DNA from: Alsobacter sp045348435
GTDB lineage: Bacteria; Pseudomonadota; Alphaproteobacteria; Rhizobiales; Beijerinckiaceae
DNA length: 64,000 nucleotides
Reading direction: 5' to 3'
NCBI RefSeq assembly: GCF_045348435.1
Contig: NZ_CP157484.1
Coordinates: forward strand, 3,968,001-4,032,000
Of the stretch, positions 54,849 through 63,111 are shown one piece after another. Positions within the stretch are counted from its first letter, which is position 1, and each line of letters starts with the position of its first letter. The position numbers and the translations under genes are program-made. The notes below the pieces were generated by a model. It was not told the origin of the DNA and ran no database searches. It worked only from the letters and a program-made list of their open reading frames with translations.

Positions 54849-55132
54849 CTGCCTGTCTCCGCGCAACTCCAGTCTTGACCCGCCGCGTGCCATCACCGAG
54901 CGGCCCGAAATGAGCGGCTCTTTGGTCCGGGCGATCGGGACTAGGGTAACCAAATGTTAGCCGGGTCGGCGCACTTTAAGGTTGTACTGCGTTGCGACAT
55001 TCGAGGCCCGTCACTGCCCCTCCGGTGACGGGCTTTGTCGCTTCTGGCTAGGCGCGTCCTGAAATGCGCGATCTCGTCAAGCGCGCAGCGCATGGGCAGC
55101 GCTAAACTGCTTCGGCAGCCGTCCCGACGACG

Positions 55133-55942
55133 CTATTCGCAGATGCGGTAGCCGCCGTTGCGGCCTCGCAGGTCGAGATGGAGATGGTCGGCGTGCTCGG
55201 CGTTGGCGCCCGGCCCCAGCACCGTTGTGAAATACCGGCAGGCGCCGCTGCGTACTGCCGTGGCAAAACGGCCCTCTGGCGTGTCCGTGCCGGTCTGCCC
55301 GACAGTGACGCTGGCCCGCTTCTCGAATGCGAAGCCGGAGACGTCGACCGCGTTGGCGAAGGCGTGCTCGCTCAGCTTGGCTCCGGTCTGGTGGTTCTGC
55401 GACCGACACTCGTAAGAGGTGCCGATAGCGATGCGCTTGACCGCCGTGTTCAACTCGCGGCCGGCCGCCACGCTGACAACTTCGCGCGACCATAGTGCGA
55501 GCGCCTCGGCAGCGGGGCACGTGAGGGTGATGGGGGGCGAGAGCGTTACCCCGTCGGGAAGGCCTGAAACCTCGAAGGGATGGGGCGCGCCGCAAGCGCC
55601 ATTCTCGATCGCAGCGAGCGGCTTGGCCACAACGCCCAGCCGGGCGAGCCGGTCCGCGCAGCCGTCCTCCGGCCCGGGCTGCACCTGCTCTCCTTTGGCG
55701 ATCGGTCGGTTCTGGACCGGAGGCGGCAGGCTTTCCAGATCGCGCGGGCGTTCGGGGGGGAGCGGGGCGAACACGGCAGACGGCCGGGGAGGGGGCGGCG
55801 GTGCGGCGCTCTCCGGCTCCTGAGCCGACCGGCTCTCGGCCGCACCCCAGGACGGCTGCGCTCCACTGAGCGCCAGGGCGGTCGAGGCTGCGCCAGCCAG
55901 GAGCGTCGATCGGATCACGGACGGAAGGGCTGCTTTGCTCAC
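55133..55942 (-). CDS. Extensin-family exported protein
   Basis: A 269-residue exported protein: a signal-like segment (TLLAGAASTALALSGAQP), a Pro-rich linker (PPPPPRPSAVFAPLPPERP), then the Extensin-like C-terminal domain with CADRLARLGV, GCGAPHPFEVSGL-like GACGAPHPFEV, SEHAFANAVDVSGFAF and HADHLHLDLRGR. The SxHxxxxAxD and HxxHxH residues match the VanY-like metallopeptidase fold, so a role in cell-wall processing is possible. An ATG at 56071 is in frame; the GTG at 55942 sits right before the signal but has poorly spaced ribosome bases, so the start is unsure. Confidence 0.82.
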   Translation of the reverse strand: MSKAALPSVIRSTLLAGAASTALALSGAQPSWGAAESRSAQEPESAAPPPPPRPSAVFAPLPPERPRDLESLPPPVQNRPIAKGEQVQPGPEDGCADRLARLGVVAKPLAAIENGACGAPHPFEVSGLPDGVTLSPPITLTCPAAEALALWSREVVSVAAGRELNTAVKRIAIGTSYECRSQNHQTGAKLSEHAFANAVDVSGFAFEKRASVTVGQTGTDTPEGRFATAVRSGACRYFTTVLGPGANAEHADHLHLDLRGRNGGYRICE

Positions 55943-56214
55943 CCTCCCCCAACGCTCACGCTGCGGGCGGGTTCGCGCCGTGACTGGAGCCGCTACGAGG
56001 CGCAAGGACGCCTTGGCCTGCGACAGCGCGCCCGTGCACCTCACGCGGGTCCGACGAGCCTCCACGGCCATGGAAATCGGGTCGCCAGGGCAATTGAGCG
56101 CGTAGGGAAGTTACGGGTGGCAACATCGGCGGGCCGACGGGCCGCGCCGGGTCGTGTCCCCAGCGGTGGTGTAGCTGATCGGTGGCCACCGGCGATCTCC
56201 GGGTAGGGTCGGGT

Positions 56215-56480
56215 TGCGCACACGCACCTGACCAGAGGATCACCGATGACGAGCTGCTGCTTGCCATCGACGGCGCCCTGGCGCGTGCTGATCGGGATTG
56301 GACCGACTATCTGACGGACGCCGTGGGCAGTTCACCCTGTGGGGGTTGGATCCAGCCCGGCGCATTGACCGGGCCAAGGCGGACTGGCTCGTCGCCGCGG
56401 CCTCGGCAGCCCAGGCCAGAACCGCAGCCGCTATAATGCGGGATCTCGCGCGGCAGGCGCCTAGGGTCGACGTTCCCTAG
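56215..56480 (+). pseudogene. Frameshifted member of a small island family (copy 2)
   Basis: Reads ITDDELLLAIDGALARADRD and WTDYLTDAVG in one frame, loses one base near 56331, then continues FTLWGLDPARRIDRAKADWL and AAIMRDLARQAP in another. Compared with the copy at 49590 it also lacks the N-terminal 40 residues. Both copies are damaged at different places, so each broke independently. Confidence 0.65.
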
Positions 56481-56595
56481 CGATGGCCTGCTCGGTCCCA
56501 GCGCAGAGCGGACCACCACTAGCCCGTCGGGTTGCCGGCCTGGGCTCCAATTTGGGGGTGCTGGGCGCCAACCCCTGCAACCGGAGGTCTTGCAC

Positions 56596-56760
56596 GGAGG
56601 CCGCACCGTGCGGGTGTCGTCCGGCGAGTTGAGAAGCCGGCAGATCCCCGCCGCGATGCGCCTCGCCTCGTCGCGGGTGAGGTCGCCCGCGGCAGGGGTG
56701 TCCCAGTAGACCCAGGCGACCTGCCGTCCTTCGCCAAATCACGAAGCCTTCTGGCCCGTG
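56596..56760 (-). pseudogene. Decayed third relative of the duplicated island family
   Basis: On the minus strand a frame reads VAWVYWDTPAAGDLTRDEAR and RIAAGICRLLN, clearly related to YHSDPEAGDLTPDEARRIAV in the genes at 54253 and 57927. The upstream part (HGPEGFVI) is in a different frame. No start is left. Confidence 0.5.
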
Positions 56761-56796
56761 GGCGCGCCGTGGACGCGAGGCCGGAATGCGCGGCCG

Positions 56797-57309
56797 CTAC
56801 TGCTTGAGGTAACCGACGTAGTAGATGCCGATCACGTCACCGCGTGCGTCCTGCATGGGCTCGTAGGCGGTGAGGTACGGCTTGCCGAGGATATCGACCT
56901 CACCAGCGAACTTACCGCCCGTCCGAAGAGCCGCAATCGCCTTGCCCTTCGGGTCCAGGATGGTTCCGACCGCGCGAGAGCCGTCGGGTTTCTTCACATT
57001 CGTCGCGATGCGGACGAAGTCTTCTCCCGTTTTCACAAACAGGGTGGCCGTGCCTCCCTTCTCCTTCTGGACTGCGTCAACCAGGGCGAAGTCGCCGTTC
57101 ATCCTCGTCGTCCCGAAATACAGGATCGGCGTCTTGCGCCCCTCGACCTCCTCCTCCCCTTTGAGGGTTGGGGTGCCGAGTTGCGCGGTCTTGGCCTTGA
57201 GGAGCTGCATCGCGGCCTGAACGTCGGCGGCGGATTGGGCCTGCAGGGGCGTTGGGGCCCCGGCCAAAGCCCCGGCCAAGGCCAGCCACACGAAGACGGC
57301 TTTGTCCAT
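56797..57309 (-). CDS. Exported stand-alone Cache-domain protein
   Basis: A 170-residue protein with a signal peptide (VFVWLALAGALAGAPTPLQA) and one extracellular Cache-type (Cache3-Cache2) domain: GTTRMNGDFALVDAVQKEKG, ATLFVKTGEDFVRIATNVKK, GTILDPKGKAIAALRTGGKF and GKPYLTAYEPMQDARGDVIG. In receptors this domain senses small ligands such as carboxylic or amino acids; here no membrane or signalling part follows, so it would be a free periplasmic binding protein. Family confidence is high. Confidence 0.85.
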   Translation of the reverse strand: MDKAVFVWLALAGALAGAPTPLQAQSAADVQAAMQLLKAKTAQLGTPTLKGEEEVEGRKTPILYFGTTRMNGDFALVDAVQKEKGGTATLFVKTGEDFVRIATNVKKPDGSRAVGTILDPKGKAIAALRTGGKFAGEVDILGKPYLTAYEPMQDARGDVIGIYYVGYLKQ

Positions 57310-57620
57310 GGTAGCCTCCCCTGAGCCTCGCAGCGCGTGCTACGGCAGCATCGGGCTGGAGACCCGCACGGAAAATTCCAGATCCAATCTCCGTTTTTGT
57401 CAATCGGCGAGGTTGACAGGATAACGCACGCATGACGAGGCCGACTTACCGCAGGATGAAGGCCGCGCCGAGTGGTCGTCGGCTACGTCTGGGCCGCCAT
57501 GCTCTCGGTCACCCCCGAACACGACCGCGTGCGCGAGGCCACGTCACACAGGCCAAGGCGGCCTAGCTCTCAGCCGCACTGGCGAGCCGGCCTTGCACAG
57601 ACAGCAAAGGTCGTCTGGTC

Positions 57621-57646
57621 AAAAATAGCCCCGTCGGAACGGGGCT
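57621..57646 (-). terminator. Terminator, minus strand
   Basis: AGCCCCGT and ACGGGGCT pair over four bases; on the minus strand ATTTTTG follows. It would end transcripts coming from the gene at 58298. Confidence 0.7.
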
Positions 57647-57866
57647 GAGGTGCTTAGGGGCGCTCGGAGTGGCTGACCCGAGCGCCTCAGCGTAGCCCCG
57701 CTCGATGCGCCGTCGCCATAGCCCGTAGGCACGAGGCAGCCAAAAACGGCAGCCGGCGGGCGGCCTAAGCCATCAGGTCAGGTCGGTTGTCAGGAACACG
57801 AGCTGCGCGCCGAGATTGATGGGGGTGAGTGAAGTGAAGATCACTCTCGAACCTCAATCACCTAAG

Positions 57867-57906
57867 GCCCTGCCGCGGATCGCATCCCCGCGAGCAGGGC
57901 TTTTTT
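57867..57906 (+). terminator. Strong terminator, plus strand
   Basis: GCCCTGC-GCGG pairs with CCGCG-GCAGGGC, followed by TTTTTT. No plus-strand gene ends here, so a small RNA or short leader peptide transcript from about 57.75 kb is possible. Confidence 0.7.
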
Positions 57907-57926
57907 CGCGTGACCGACCCGCGTCC

Positions 57927-58298
57927 TCATTGCGGCCGTCCCACCCAATCCGGCAGTCGCGCGATCCCGACAGCAATCCGCCGCGCCTCATCGGGCGTCA
58001 GGTCGCCTGCTTCAGGGTCGCTGTGGTAGACGGCCGTCAGCCTGATGCCGCTCGCGTCGGTGACCGAGAACCAGGTTTTCCGGTCCTCAACGAAGAACGG
58101 CCCCTGCGTCCCGGGCGGGAACTCCGCCGATCCGACGCCGTGCATAAGATCAGGCATGCTGGCGATCATCTCCGCCATTGCCCTCGCCTGGTCGGGCGAC
58201 ATCATTACGCTGCCCGTACTCCGGTAACCCGTGGTGTCGCCGTAGCAGTAGGCCAGCCAGGCGCCGTTCGCGTCGGCGACGCGGAAGCCGGCCGGCAT
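57927..58298 (-). CDS. Island family protein, near-duplicate of 54253-54543
   Basis: A 123-residue protein. The N-terminal half (PAGFRVADANGAWLAYCYGD, SPDQARAMAEMIASMPDLMH) itself looks like an ancient repeat of the second half (TWFSVTDASGIRLTAVYHSD, TPDEARRIAVGIARLPDWVG): each has a strand-rich 'ADANG/TDASG' unit followed by a helix beginning 'xPDxAR'. So it is a two-unit protein, of which the gene at 54253 keeps mainly one. Function unknown. Confidence 0.65.
   Translation of the reverse strand: MPAGFRVADANGAWLAYCYGDTTGYRSTGSVMMSPDQARAMAEMIASMPDLMHGVGSAEFPPGTQGPFFVEDRKTWFSVTDASGIRLTAVYHSDPEAGDLTPDEARRIAVGIARLPDWVGRPQ
57928..58137. repeat. 210-base duplicated segment (copy B)
   Basis: Partner of 54254-54463, same orientation and length, with few differences; they change bases such as CCTCATC for CCTCGTC. 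Confidence 0.85.
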
Positions 58299-58385
58299 GG
58301 GGTGGCGGGAAGCGGCGGGTCATGGTCTTGTGGCTGCACATTGAGTGGTTGGGACTCGAACGTTTTGTCGCTTTCAGATCAGGTT

Positions 58386-58652
58386 TTGAGGATCCTCTGC
58401 GAGGTGTGGAACCCGTTGGAACTGCCCTCTGCTGAAGCGGAGCCGCAGTACCTCACCCCCGCCTACGCCATCACCGACATCATCAACCGCGGCCAGAACG
58501 AAGCCGCCATCGTCATGGTGATGTATCGCTTTGAACGCGAGCACGGCTTCAGTTGGGCTGTTTCCGCGCGCAACAGCGCGGTTCGTCTCCTCCTCGGTCT
58601 GAAGCCGGAAAGCGAGCCTCCTGCGCTGCGGGAACCTACCGACCGGTTTTAA
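58386..58652 (+). CDS. Small hypothetical protein
   Basis: An 88-residue frame (LRILCEVWNPLELPSAEAEP, AYAITDIINRGQNEAAIVMV, then YRFEREHGFSWAVSARN). The start resembles small rhizobial proteins that begin '..EVWDPIG..DEYD', so it may belong to that family in a diverged form. The best start is TTG at 58386 or GTG at 58404. It overlaps the convergent gene by 17 bases at their ends. Confidence 0.5.
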   Translation: MRILCEVWNPLELPSAEAEPQYLTPAYAITDIINRGQNEAAIVMVMYRFEREHGFSWAVSARNSAVRLLLGLKPESEPPALREPTDRF

Positions 58653-58839
58653 TCGCCGGTTCCGGATCGATCCTCATGAACGTTACGCCGACCTCGTCCA
58701 GCCCAAGGTCCGGCAATGCGCGTCTGAGTTCGGCAAAGGCGTCTCGGCTCGCGTCCTCGATATCGCTCGCCGACTGCACCTGAATTGACACCTCGCCAAG
58801 CGCGAGGCCTCCTTTTCGGAACACGGCCTTGAACATCAT
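58636..58839 (-). CDS. Small hypothetical protein
   Basis: A 67-residue protein (MMFKAVFRKGGLALGEVSIQ, then ASDIEDASRDAFAELRRALP and GVTFMRIDPEPAI). GGAG lies eight bases before the first ATG. The alternation of strand and helix fits a small alpha/beta fold like the DUF6894-type proteins, but this is only an impression. Confidence 0.6.
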   Translation of the reverse strand: MMFKAVFRKGGLALGEVSIQVQSASDIEDASRDAFAELRRALPDLGLDEVGVTFMRIDPEPAIKTGR

Positions 58840-58926
58840 CGAGCCACTCCGTTGCGCCGAGCGGACGCGGGACGCTGCGTCACTGAGCCAAACGGTTGCC
58901 GCTGGGATTGGCTCCTCAATGGCGGG

Positions 58927-59151
58927 TCATCGCGGTGGTTTGCCGTCCTCTTCGAGCGCGTCAGACAGCGCCTCAAGCTCTTCCGCCAGATGCGGAGAGA
59001 TCGAGTAAGTCGGCTCGATCGCCTCGATCCGAGGGAGAGCTTCAGGGCACCGGGCCGATCGATTGAGAAGCCTGTCGGCCTCGCGGATATGGATCGCCGC
59101 CTGGGCGAGGGCGGCGGCGGCCTCGTGCTTGCTGACGTGAAAGCGTGGCAT
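58927..59151 (-). CDS. Small hypothetical protein downstream of Ku
   Basis: A 74-residue helical, acidic protein (PRFHVSKHEAAAALAQAAIH, SPHLAEELEALSDALEEDGK). It starts three bases after the Ku stop on the same strand, so it is probably in the same operon. No family recognised; a link to end joining is only positional. Confidence 0.6.
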   Translation of the reverse strand: MPRFHVSKHEAAAALAQAAIHIREADRLLNRSARCPEALPRIEAIEPTYSISPHLAEELEALSDALEEDGKPPR

Positions 59152-59154
59152 GTC

Positions 59155-60051
59155 TCACCCCCGCTTCCGTGCGCTGCCTTTGGCCTTGGCGGGCGCCGGC
59201 GCTTTCTCCTTCGTCGTCGCCCGAGATTTCGACGCCGCGATGGGCTTCGGCCTGGCTTCGGCGACGGCGGCCCGCTCGGTCTCCAGGCTCTTGCGTAAGG
59301 CGTCCATGAGGTTGACCACGTTCTGAGGCCGAGGAGCCGCGGCGGCCTCCACGGCCGGCGCGCCGGCCTGCTTGGACCGCAGCATCTCGACCACGGCAGT
59401 TTCGTAGCGATCTTCGAATTCAGCTGGATCCCAATGGCCGGCCTTGCGATCCACGATCACATGCGCGAGGTCCTTCATCTCGGCTGGGATCGCCAGATCG
59501 GGGATGTCCTCGAAATAGGCCGCCGCGTCGCGGACCTCATAGCGGTAGCGCAGCACGGTCCCGAGCAGCCCCTTGTCCCAGGGCTCGATCATCAGGATCC
59601 GCTCACGGCGGGCGATCACCACGCGGGCGAGCGCCACCATGCCGCTGTCGCGCATGGCCTCGCGGATCACCGCGAAGGCCTCCTGCGCCACCCGGTCGTC
59701 AGGCGCGATGTAGTAAGGCGCGTCCATGTAGCGGGGATCGATCTCGGACCGCGGGACGAACTTCTCGATGTCGACCGTGTGAGTGCTCTCGATCTTCACC
59801 GCGTCGAACTCGTCGTCCTCGACCAGCACATAAGCGTTCTTCGCGACGGCGTAGCCCTTTACCTGGTCCTCGCCGGGCACCTCCTCGCCGGTGTCCGGAT
59901 CGACGTAGATCCGTTTCACCTTGTTCCCGGTTTGCCGGTTCAGGGTGTTGAACGACACCCGCGAGGACGAGCTGGAGGCGGGATAAAGGGCGACGGCGCA
60001 GGACACCAAGGAGAGCTTCAGATAGCCCTTCCAGTTCGCACGAGGAGCCAT
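59155..60051 (-). CDS. ku: DNA end-binding protein Ku
   Basis: A 298-residue homodimeric ring protein that binds double-strand breaks for non-homologous end joining and recruits ligase LigD. Conserved Ku blocks are WKGYLKLSLVSCAVALYPAS, RVSFNTLNRQTGNKVKRIYV, VKGYAVAKNAYVLVEDDEF and MIEPWDKGLLGTVLRYRYEV. The basic Lys/Ala tail (TTKEKAPAPAKAKGSARKRG) is typical of rhizobial forms. No ligD gene is in the window, so the partner is elsewhere. Rhizobial genomes often carry several ku copies, some on mobile DNA. Confidence 0.95.
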   Translation of the reverse strand: MAPRANWKGYLKLSLVSCAVALYPASSSSSRVSFNTLNRQTGNKVKRIYVDPDTGEEVPGEDQVKGYAVAKNAYVLVEDDEFDAVKIESTHTVDIEKFVPRSEIDPRYMDAPYYIAPDDRVAQEAFAVIREAMRDSGMVALARVVIARRERILMIEPWDKGLLGTVLRYRYEVRDAAAYFEDIPDLAIPAEMKDLAHVIVDRKAGHWDPAEFEDRYETAVVEMLRSKQAGAPAVEAAAAPRPQNVVNLMDALRKSLETERAAVAEARPKPIAASKSRATTKEKAPAPAKAKGSARKRG

Positions 60052-60338
60052 CCTGGCCCTCCTTCAAACGCAACGCCGCAACTGGCCGACTGAACCTTGA
60101 GAGGGGCGAGTCGGTCCGCTTGAGCTTGAAGCGATGTGACCGCGAGGTACGACGGCGAGCCTGGGAGACCTCGGGGCAGCATTGCGCGGCGTGTATCGCC
60201 GAAGGGGGCCGACCAGGGGTGCCTTGCGGCGGCACCTGAGGCCCCAGCGCCGGTCGAGCGTGCGGGTCGGCCATGCTCGCTTCTCTGCTCCTTAAAGCAC
60301 ACGAATACCTAGCTGGGTGTTCGTTGGCGAAACAGGCC

Positions 60339-60719
60339 CTATCTCACCGGCTTCGCAAATTGCTCTGCGCTCATGACTTCAATTCCGACGAAGGGCTCGT
60401 TTCCCTCCACCCAAGCATCGTGGCCTGGTGGGATCGTGTAGGACATCCCGGGCTCCAGCGACTTCTCCGAGCCATTATCCAGACGGATTTTGAGGCGACC
60501 CGAGATCACATGTCCCATGTGTGACAGCTGGCAGCTGGGCGTGCCCGCTACTGGCTTGATGCATTCAGACCAACGCCATCCCGGCTGGAAGCGAAATCTG
60601 CCTATGGTGCAATCGTGTAGTCGCACAATCTCGACATCCGTAAGCTTCGGCGTCCGTCGTTCATCAGGGGAATCGTGTGAGCGCGTCTCGAATTGGCTGA
60701 CTTTGATCGGTTCAGACAT
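60339..60719 (-). CDS. Cupin-domain protein
   Basis: A 126-residue single-cupin protein (FRFQPGWRWSECIKPVAG, QLSHMGHVISGRLKIRLDNG, GMSYTIPPGHDAWVEGNEPF). The metal-binding His pattern is partial (HMGHVISG and PPGHDAWV), so it may bind a metal or small molecule rather than catalyse. I use the ATG at 60719 with GGGAGG upstream. It is alone; function cannot be narrowed. Confidence 0.8.
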   Translation of the reverse strand: MSEPIKVSQFETRSHDSPDERRTPKLTDVEIVRLHDCTIGRFRFQPGWRWSECIKPVAGTPSCQLSHMGHVISGRLKIRLDNGSEKSLEPGMSYTIPPGHDAWVEGNEPFVGIEVMSAEQFAKPVR

Positions 60720-61379
60720 TCGACCCTCCCTCGTCGTTCTCAGGAGCTCGCGTCGATCAATATAGTCTCCGGAAGCGCACAAGTCACCGATGCAATGTAG
60801 TCGGAATTTGCCACCGGCGCGCTAACTGGTCCGCGGCTGGTCGCGAGGCGCTCTGTGGTTTGGGCGGGTCAGCCAACCTGGACCGTCGCCCCAACCAGTT
60901 CTTCCCCTGGGCATTCTTTCTCTGCCATGCAGCAGTGCAACCCGGGGCTAGGACAGGTTTTGGCCCGCTACGATGATCACCCCACAAGCCGAATAGAAGG
61001 CGAGCTTCGAGAGCAATAGAGCGATGCCCTTATCTGGCCGCTTCCACCTGCGTGGGATGCGCTCCTCGACCAGCTAATAAGCGGGGGCCGTCCCCCATGG
61101 GCGACAGACGCTGTTTTGCGATGGGAGATTAGTTCACGGAACCGTTCGGGCTTATGGGCATGGAGTTCGGATGCGTCTGCGTATTCCTGCCCACAAGCGC
61201 CGAACACCGGCCGGCTTCATCGGTCACTGTAAAAGGCAAACGGCTTGCGGCAGGTCAAGTTTTCACATATTCTACGCGTTAATTGGCCTGCCCGGCTGGG
61301 GAGCGGGCCTTCCTGGGCCCTCTGCAAGCGGATGTACCTTGCAGGGGGCTCATGCGTTCCGGGACAGCGATCCGAGCCG
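60720..61379. other. 660-base stretch without an intact gene
   Basis: Only debris: a plus-strand fragment at about 60950-61020 (QVLARYDDHPTSRIEGELRE) that weakly recalls the C-terminus of IS66 transposases, and a short minus-strand frame at 60977-61207 without support. Confidence 0.45.
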
Positions 61380-61594
61380 TTAGCGGTTTGCGGCAGACGG
61401 CAAGCCGTACAGGCCAAGATAGTCGAACAGCGCCGGCATCGCGTCGAGCCCGGCTTCAGCAGCCTCGGTCTCCTCCATCTCGATCAGCAGCGCAAGCATT
61501 TCGTCCGGGATTGGTTCTGCCGGGACGTCGAGAAAGGAGCCCTCATCTCGGTGGCGATGGCGTCTAGGATGACCTGCTGGTTGGAGTGCGGCAT
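61380..61594 (-). pseudogene. Frameshifted NepR-like anti-sigma factor gene
   Basis: From the ATG at 61594 the frame reads MPHSNQQVILDAIATEMRAP and then fails; one base later in phase it continues FLDVPAEPIPDEMLALLIEM and EETEAAEAGLD. Joined by one added base, the middle aligns without gaps to the NepR pattern (LRxxYxxVxxxPxPDxFxxLLxxLE). NepR holds sigma-EcfG until PhyR releases it. The C-terminal 30 residues are extra. Either a recent pseudogene or a sequence error. Confidence 0.5.
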
Positions 61595-61816
61595 TGCTGC
61601 GTCTCACGTTGCAGCACAACAGTGCAGCTGCAGCCCGGAGTCGGGAACCGTCATCTTCGTACTTCACAAGCTTTATCGGAGCAGCGCGGCGTGGGCGCCA
61701 CGGTTCTCCGTACGCCGCTTCGGGAACGGGATGCCGTACAGGTTCAGAGCACCCGGCCTTTTGTGGCCATCGCGGTTCGGACACGCTGTAGAGTGGCCGT
61801 TCACCGGAGGTCGGCT

Positions 61817-62101
61817 ATGAGCGAGATCCCGAAGATTGACGCCCTGTTGGCCGAACTGCGCCAGGTTGCTGAGGGGCAGGGCGGCGAGCAGGCCCGCCTT
61901 CAGGAGATGATGGCTCGGGTGGACGCGTTCGAGCGCGAATTGCTCAACAACTCGTACGAGGAATCGGACGTCGACCGCGTCAAGGCGGCGATGGCCGAAG
62001 TTCGTGACCGGGTGGAGAGTTTTGGCGCGGAACTGGTCGGCCACTCGCGCGGGAGCCTCGTGTTCGAGCGCCTGGTCAACGAACTGCGGCGGCGGGCCTG
62101 A
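61817..62101 (+). CDS. Small coiled-coil protein, unknown
   Basis: A 94-residue helical protein (IPKIDALLAELRQVAEGQGG, ARLQEMMARVDAFERELLNN, DVDRVKAAMAEVRDRVESFG) with heptad-like hydrophobic spacing. GGAGGT lies well placed before the ATG. No family recognised. Two triple-repeat arrays follow its stop. Confidence 0.7.
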   Translation: MSEIPKIDALLAELRQVAEGQGGEQARLQEMMARVDAFERELLNNSYEESDVDRVKAAMAEVRDRVESFGAELVGHSRGSLVFERLVNELRRRA

Positions 62102-62108
62102 CTGCGCT

Positions 62109-62192
62109 GTCAACGTGTCAACTGCGTCAATGAAGGGCCGTATCATGGAACCAAAAACGCGCCTCAGACCGTAGCGATGTAGCAGCTGTAGC
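62109..62192. repeat. Two triple-pentamer arrays (GTCAA x3 and GTAGC x3)
   Basis: GTCAA occurs at 62109, 62117 and 62126; GTAGC at 62171, 62179 and 62188. Both have the same spacing, 8 then 9 bases between starts. Another GTAGC array of the same layout is at 63022-63111 on the opposite strand. Confidence 0.65.
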
Positions 62193-62223
62193 AGCAGCTC
62201 ACCCGCCAGGCTCAACGGCGCGC

Positions 62224-62766
62224 CTAATTCGGCGAGACACCGTGCATCTCGGCCCACTGGCGATAGGCATTCAGCGCATTCTCCGGAGCGGGGCGCACAT
62301 AGGCGCGGACGTCGGATCCGTACCGAGCGGGGACCTCGTAGGCGCCGTGAAGGAAGGTATGCGGGATCGTTCCGCCCCACTTGGAAAGGACGAGACCCGC
62401 CTCGGCAACGCCGGCATGAACCGGACGACCGTCACCGTCGAAATAGAGAACCAAGGCTCCATCCGGCAGGGTGATCAGGTCAAGCTCGGGAAGGTACCGA
62501 ACGATGGCGGCCATGAAGTCCGATCCGGGGAAGATACGTCCGCGCGTCCATTCGCGAATGTCCCCCGGGGCCAGCCCAAGCGCCTGCATGAAACAGTTCG
62601 TCGCCATGCGGGGCGCCCCAATCGCAACCAAGCTGATGGAATGCGGGTAGATCTCTTTGAGCTGCGCAATCGCAGTCACCTGAGCCCGAAGGCTCTCCAG
62701 AGCCTCATCGCCTCTCGCTAAGCGGTCCAGCTCAAGCCTTAATTCGTGAAGGTTTTGCTCCGTCAT
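62224..62766 (-). CDS. DUF7689-like hypothetical protein
   Basis: A 180-residue soluble protein. The N-terminal 45 residues are helical (NLHELRLELDRLARGDEALE); the rest has a fold with NCFMQALGL, ALVLYFDGDGRPVHAGVAEA, VLSKWGGTIPHTFLHGAYEV and YGSDVRAYVRP. A Cys near the first helix, an 'HAG' and an 'SKWG' block recall NlpC/P60-like small proteins grouped as DUF7689; the Cys-His pair suggests a possible hydrolase but I cannot show activity. The ATG at 62766 is preferred over the GTG three codons upstream. Confidence 0.65.
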   Translation of the reverse strand: MTEQNLHELRLELDRLARGDEALESLRAQVTAIAQLKEIYPHSISLVAIGAPRMATNCFMQALGLAPGDIREWTRGRIFPGSDFMAAIVRYLPELDLITLPDGALVLYFDGDGRPVHAGVAEAGLVLSKWGGTIPHTFLHGAYEVPARYGSDVRAYVRPAPENALNAYRQWAEMHGVSPN

Positions 62767-63103
62767 CACCTTCACCCCGCTGCATCTGGGCCTGCATTAT
62801 CGGCGGGCCACGCCGTCGGCCGGTAGATGGTGCACTGGCCGATCCGCTCCTTCTCGAATGCCCCTTTCGGCGGGGCAGGGCGCTCGGTCGCAACGATGGC
62901 GCTGAAGTCGTTCGTGGCCGACGTCGCCGATGCCTGCTCTTCGGGTTCGCCTCGACCGCCGACCGGGTGGGGGTCGATTTCTGCCGCATCGTCGTCGTGG
63001 GTCTCCCCCAGGTGACAGGCAGCTACGCTGGCTACATTACTACGGTTCAGGCGGGCTCGCCGTGATCGCCGGCCTGAAGGTCGCTGCTACACTCGCTACT
63101 CTG
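62767..63103. other. 337-base gap before the recombinase
   Basis: No gene recognised; it contains the two GCTAC arrays described separately and otherwise ordinary sequence. Confidence 0.5.
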
Positions 63104-63111
63104 CTACGGTT
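63022..63111. repeat. Two GCTAC triple arrays at the end of the recombinase gene
   Basis: Array 1 has GCTAC at 63022 and 63031 and a CTACGGTT end at about 63039; array 2 has GCTAC at 63086, 63095 and 63103, also ending CTACGGTT. On the other strand both read CCGTAG-like units spaced 8 then 9, the same as the array at 62171. The last array overlaps the stop of the recombinase gene. Confidence 0.65.

Larger units (their letters stand above)
57310..57926. other. 617-base gap with gene debris and two terminators
   Basis: No intact gene. A short plus-strand fragment at about 57470-57560 (VVGYVWAAMLSVTPEHDRVR) looks like the tail of a lost gene. A minus-strand terminator lies at 57621-57646 and a plus-strand one at 57867-57906. 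Confidence 0.5.

Noticed and set aside
58852..59298. Plus-strand frame opposite the Ku end
   Set aside because: Antisense to two minus-strand genes with good starts; Arg-rich shadow.
60950..61020. IS66 transposase remnant
   Set aside because: Only about 20 residues recall the family's C-terminus and there is a stop right after; too little to call an insertion sequence.
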